A stretch of DNA of 51,143 nt from an uncultured Eubacteriales bacterium. GTDB taxonomy: Bacteria; Bacillota; Clostridia; Christensenellales; Aristaeellaceae. Position 1 is the stretch's first letter. Each line of letters starts with the position of its first letter. The notes under the pieces were generated by a model that was not told the origin of the DNA, did not search any database, and saw only the letters and a list, made by a program, of their open reading frames with translations. The position numbers were made by a program, and so were the translations under genes. The stretch spans positions 1-51,143 of the forward strand of contig CACXBB010000018.1 in NCBI GenBank assembly GCA_902765735.1, in the 5' to 3' direction. Positions 48,363-51,143 of this stretch are shown piece by piece.

Positions 48363-50057
48363 ATGGAATATCATGTGAACTACATCGCCGAGGGCCGATG
48401 CGTGACCGTCCCGGCGGGAACGACGCTGCTGGAGGCCCAGCGGCTTGCGCAGCTGCCCGCCGACGCGCCTTGCGGCGGCAAGGGGACCTGCAAGAAGTGC
48501 GCCGTGGAGTACCGCGGGGCGGGAGAGGCCGCGTGGCGGCGGGAGCTGGCCTGCCGCGTGACGGTGGACCGCGACATGGAGGTGCGCCTGCTGCGCGGCG
48601 ACGAGAAGCTGCAGGTGCTGACCGACAGCGCCCAAACCGACGGACAGGCGTGGGACCCCATGGTGCGCGCGCGCCCGATCCACGTCGCGCCCTGCGCCCG
48701 GGGCGACAGCACCGCCGACTGGTCCCGGCTGTGCGCGGCGCTGGGCGACGGCCCCTGGCAGGTCAATATGAAGCTGTGCAGGAACCTGGGCGCGCTGCTC
48801 AAGCGCGCGGGGGGCGACGTGTGGGCCGTGACCGCCGGGGACCGTGTGCTGGACGTCCGGGCGGAGGAGCCCCGGGTGTGCGTCGCGGCCTTCGACCTGG
48901 GCACCACCTCCATCGCGGCGTACCTGATCGAGGTCAACGGCGAGAAGCGGCAGATCGTCGCCGGCATGCGCAATCCCCAGGCCCAGTACGGCGGCGACGT
49001 GATCTCCCGGGCGGACTACGCCCTGGAGCACGGCCCGGAGGCGCTGGCGGACTGCGCCAGGGAGGCCATCGACGGCCTGCTCGGGCGCATGTGCCATCAG
49101 GCGAACATCGCCCGCGAGAGCGTGTACGCCGTGCTGCTGGCCGGCAACACCGCCATGCACCACCTGTTCCTGGGCATCTCGCCGGATTCGCTGGTGCACG
49201 CGCCCTACAACCCGGTCGTCAGCGAGCCGCTGGACCTCTCCGCGTCCCACTTCGACCTGCACGGCCACCCCGCCGCCCGGCTGTACATGCTGCCGGTGAT
49301 CGGGGGCTTCGTGGGCGCGGACACCGTGGGCTGCCTGATCGCCGGGGACTGGCTTGAACGGGAGAAGCTGACATTGATGATCGACATCGGCACCAACGGA
49401 GAGCTGGTACTGGGCGACCGCCGTCGCCGCATCGCCTGCTCCACCGCCGCGGGGCCCGCCTTCGAGGGCGCGAAGATCACCTGCGGCATGCGCGGCGCGG
49501 AGGGGGCCGTCGATCACGTGTGGCTGGAAGACGGGGCTCTGCGCTGGCACGTGCTGGGCGAAGGCGCCGCCGTCGGCATCTGCGGCTCCGGGCTGGTGGA
49601 CCTGGTGGCGATGCTGCTTCAGTCCGGGGCCATGGACGAAAGCGGCCGGCTCGAGGACGGGGACCGCTACGACCTCGGGGACACCGGCGTCTACATCACC
49701 CAGAAGGACATCCGCGAGGTCCAGCTCGCCAAGGCCGCCATGGCCGCCGGCATCGTGCTGATGGCGGAGAAGCTGGGCGTCGGGATCGAGGAGATCGAGG
49801 AGGTCAACATCGCCGGGGCCTTCGGCAACTACATCGACCCGGACAACGCCTGCGCCATCGGGCTGATCCCCCAGGCGCTCCGGCAGCGCATCGTGCCCGT
49901 GGGCAACGCCGCCGGCGAGGGCGCGCGCCGCGCGCTGACAGATCGCGCCGCGTGGCGCTCCGGCGAGACCCTCGCCCGCACCACCGAGTTCCTCGAGCTC
50001 GCCACCATGCCCCAGTTCCAGGATGAATTCGTCGATCAGCTCGGCTTCCCGGAATGA
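48363..50057 (+). CDS. Reductive activator of corrinoid proteins (RACo-like, DUF4445)
   Basis: ATP-dependent activator that restores Co(I) after accidental oxidation, 564 residues. The N-terminal [2Fe-2S] domain has C37-x5-C43-x2-C46-x17-C64. A linker and middle domain lead to the ASKHA ATPase domain, with VAAFDLGTTSIAAYLI near 179, LTLMIDIGTNGELVLG near 338, AAGPAFEGAKITCGMRGAEGA near 365 and VNIAGAFGNYIDPDNA near 480. The ATG at 48363 follows AGGGAGG; an upstream ATG at 48309 has none. A 96-base gap after the MeTr gene has a GCCTTTCCGACCGG/CCGCGTCGGAAAGGC-like hairpin but no T run. Its presence confirms a working corrinoid cycle. Confidence 0.93.
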   Translation: MEYHVNYIAEGRCVTVPAGTTLLEAQRLAQLPADAPCGGKGTCKKCAVEYRGAGEAAWRRELACRVTVDRDMEVRLLRGDEKLQVLTDSAQTDGQAWDPMVRARPIHVAPCARGDSTADWSRLCAALGDGPWQVNMKLCRNLGALLKRAGGDVWAVTAGDRVLDVRAEEPRVCVAAFDLGTTSIAAYLIEVNGEKRQIVAGMRNPQAQYGGDVISRADYALEHGPEALADCAREAIDGLLGRMCHQANIARESVYAVLLAGNTAMHHLFLGISPDSLVHAPYNPVVSEPLDLSASHFDLHGHPAARLYMLPVIGGFVGADTVGCLIAGDWLEREKLTLMIDIGTNGELVLGDRRRRIACSTAAGPAFEGAKITCGMRGAEGAVDHVWLEDGALRWHVLGEGAAVGICGSGLVDLVAMLLQSGAMDESGRLEDGDRYDLGDTGVYITQKDIREVQLAKAAMAAGIVLMAEKLGVGIEEIEEVNIAGAFGNYIDPDNACAIGLIPQALRQRIVPVGNAAGEGARRALTDRAAWRSGETLARTTEFLELATMPQFQDEFVDQLGFPE

Positions 50058-50071
50058 TTTTCAAATGGGTA

Positions 50072-50100
50072 TTGACAAATCGCGGTGACAGGTATATAAT
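50072..50100 (+). promoter_or_regulatory. Promoter of the metal-resistance genes
   Basis: Perfect TTGACA (50072-50077), 17-base spacer, perfect TATAAT (50095-50100). Confidence 0.93.
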
Positions 50101-50101
50101 T

Positions 50102-50125
50102 ACATATGAACAGATGATCATATGT
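50102..50125. promoter_or_regulatory. ArsR/CadC-type operator
   Basis: ACATATGA and TCATATGT arms (8 bp perfect; ACATATGANCA on both sides when extended) centred about 13 bases after the -10. This is the expected position and style of a CadC/SmtB-family repressor site. Confidence 0.8.
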
Positions 50126-50139
50126 TTGGAGGTGGTGGC

Positions 50140-50496
50140 GTGCAGGACCGCATCGAGTGCTGCGAGGAGCACTGCGTGCATCCGGAGATCCTCGAGCACG
50201 TGAAGCTGGAGATGCCAAACGAGGAGGCGCTCTACGACCTGGCGGAGCTGTTCAAGGTGTTCGGTGACACCACGCGCATCCGCATACTGTACGTGCTGTT
50301 CGAATCGGAGATGTGCGTGTGCGACATCGCGGAGCTTCTGAACATGTCCCAATCGGCGATCTCCCATCAGTTGCGGGTGCTCAAGCAGGCCAAGCTGGTG
50401 GGCAACCGGCGGGAGGGCAAGACCATCTACTACTTCCTGGCGGACGACCACGTGCGCACGATCATCGGCCAGGGCATGGAACACATCGAGGAATGA
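50140..50496 (+). CDS. ArsR-family metal-responsive repressor, CadC type
   Basis: A 118-residue winged-helix repressor. N-terminal metal-site residues CCEEHCVHPE (residues 6-15) and C-x-C in SEMCVCDIAELLNMSQSAISHQLRVLKQAKLV match CadC-type sensors of Cd, Pb or Zn; the latter is also the recognition helix region. The wing is NRREGKTIYYFLAD. A GTG start at 50140, seven bases after GGAGG, is preferred; an ATG at 50122 would start before that site. It heads the operon with an HMA protein and a P1B ATPase and should repress them until metal binds. Confidence 0.9.
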   Translation: MQDRIECCEEHCVHPEILEHVKLEMPNEEALYDLAELFKVFGDTTRIRILYVLFESEMCVCDIAELLNMSQSAISHQLRVLKQAKLVGNRREGKTIYYFLADDHVRTIIGQGMEHIEE

Positions 50497-50513
50497 GCGA
50501 GGAGGAAGCAGCA

Positions 50514-50732
50514 ATGAAGAAGACCTACAAGATCGACGTGGACTGCGCAAACTGCGCGAACCTGATGGAAGAGGCCGCCAAGAAGACCCCGGGCGTGGCC
50601 AACTGCGCGGTGAGCTTCATGACCCTCAAGATGAAGGTGGAATTCGACGAGGGCGCGGACGTGGACAAGGTGATGCAGGCGGTGCGGGACAACTGCAAGA
50701 AGGTGGAGCCGGACTGCGAAGTGTTCCTTTGA
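50514..50732 (+). CDS. Heavy-metal-associated (HMA) domain protein
   Basis: A 72-residue metal-binding domain with DCANCAN (CxxC at residues 11-14) and the ferredoxin-like babbab fold, plus two late Cys residues (NCKK and DCEVFL). It probably hands metal to the adjacent P1B ATPase, whose own N-terminus lacks an HMA domain. AGGAGGA precedes the ATG at 50514. Eighteen bases after the repressor gene. Confidence 0.9.
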   Translation: MKKTYKIDVDCANCANLMEEAAKKTPGVANCAVSFMTLKMKVEFDEGADVDKVMQAVRDNCKKVEPDCEVFL

Positions 50733-50734
50733 TA

Positions 50735-50766
50735 ATTGGGAATTGGGAATGGGGAATTGGGAATTT
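50735..50766. repeat. Heptamer-like tandem repeat AATTGGG
   Basis: Four imperfect units (AATTGGG, AATTGGG, AATGGGG, AATTGGG) in the gap between the HMA and ATPase genes. Third heptamer type in the window; no inverted partner seen. Confidence 0.7.
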
Positions 50767-50813
50767 GAATTGCGTCCTGATTCCCTCTTCTTTTTAGGAA
50801 AGGTCGTGCCGGT

Positions 50814-51143
50814 ATGAATCAGAAGCAGAAAAAACTGTTGATTCGCATCATCGTCGCCGCGGTTTTCTTCGTGCCGCTGTACCTGATCTCCGAGGGTATT
50901 GTGAAGGTTCCCCTGCCCCAGTGGGCAATAATCCTGCTGTTCCTTGTTCCCTACCTGACGGTGGGTTACGACATCCTCAGAAAGGCGTTTCTGGGCATCA
51001 AGAACGGCAAGGTGTTCGACGAGTGCTTCCTGATGACCGTGGCGACCGTGGGCGCGATCGCGCTGGGCGAGTACGGCGAGGGCGTGGCGGTCATGCTGCT
51101 CTACCAGGTGGGCGAGCTGTTCCAGAGCTACGCCGTCGGAAAG
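50814..51143 (+). CDS. Heavy-metal P1B-type ATPase (CadA/ZntA-like), N-terminal part
   Basis: The first 110 residues of a metal-exporting P-type ATPase, cut by the window end. Hydrophobic segments are at residues 8-27 and 37-57. The block KNGKVFDECFLMTVATVGAIALGEYGEGVAVMLLYQVGELFQSYAV is the diagnostic Cd/Zn ATPase start, and the absence of an N-terminal HMA domain is explained by the separate HMA gene. AGGAAAGG precedes the ATG at 50814. Expected to export Zn, Cd or Pb from the cell. Confidence 0.93.
   Translation, partial: MNQKQKKLLIRIIVAAVFFVPLYLISEGIVKVPLPQWAIILLFLVPYLTVGYDILRKAFLGIKNGKVFDECFLMTVATVGAIALGEYGEGVAVMLLYQVGELFQSYAVGK

Overview
The window is a GC-rich stretch (coding regions look roughly 60-65% GC by eye) from an anaerobic, endospore-forming member of the Clostridia, probably a gut-type lineage. 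Evidence: the spore germination protease gene gpr next to rpsT, the c-di-AMP cyclase pair cdaA-cdaR, an indolepyruvate:ferredoxin oxidoreductase, a flavodiiron protein fused to rubredoxin, and corrinoid methyl-transfer genes with a RACo-type reductive activator. I cannot place it below class. Both secreted solute-binding proteins lack a lipobox. Four genes (at 241, 14197, 16668 and 21644) use TTG starts behind good ribosome-binding sites.

Layout. 1-2082: tail of a small repeat, then a flavodiiron protein fusion. 2497-9636: an operon-like set of PanE-like reductase, cyclase-family hydrolase, YiaK-type 2,3-diketo-L-gulonate reductase, a TRAP transporter (dctPQM), an EamA exporter and a YhcH/YiaL protein; it resembles the yiaKLMNO ascorbate-breakdown genes with extra enzymes. 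9788-19137: ferritin-like protein, ftsH, an AT-richer hypothetical gene, tRNA-Val, tex and iorAB. 19288-22868: a secreted papain-fold-like protein, an XRE regulator sharing its divergent promoter region, rpsT, gpr and a candidate small RNA. 22871-26444: the cdaA-cdaR-hypothetical-SGNH hydrolase operon. 26655-31818: araD-type epimerase, a repeat hot spot, an orphan MsmK/UgpC-type ATPase, a degenerate Hpt protein, a GT2 glycosyltransferase and a YdcF-like protein. 31823-36107: DUF2284 protein, corrinoid protein and UroD-type methyltransferase, with a divergent PucR-type regulator. 36278-39573: BI-1 family protein, ddl and murF. 39832-50057: AraC regulator, rhamnose-type ABC importer, then UroD-type methyltransferase, rhamnose mutarotase, methyltetrahydrofolate methyltransferase and RACo activator. 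50072-51143: cadmium/zinc-type resistance genes (ArsR/CadC repressor, HMA protein, start of a P1B ATPase cut by the window end).

The most interesting reading is that the two corrinoid loci form one pathway. A sugar importer of the RhaSTPQ type and a rhamnose mutarotase sit in the same gene run as a Zn-type UroD methyltransferase, a corrinoid:tetrahydrofolate methyltransferase and a corrinoid activator, while the only corrinoid protein in the window lies 13 kb upstream with a second UroD-type methyltransferase. This suggests, as a hypothesis, B12-dependent removal of methyl groups from an O-methylated (deoxy)sugar.

Intergenic space is rich in small repeats: five copies of a palindromic element with GGCTGTCTCAAAA ends, two copies of a second element with GAGTGTGTTTCTAA ends, a third element at 32404-32532, and heptamer tandem repeats (GGGAACA, GAGAGTG, GGGAATT types), several arranged as inverted pairs. 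No transposase, integrase, prophage, CRISPR array or rRNA was seen.
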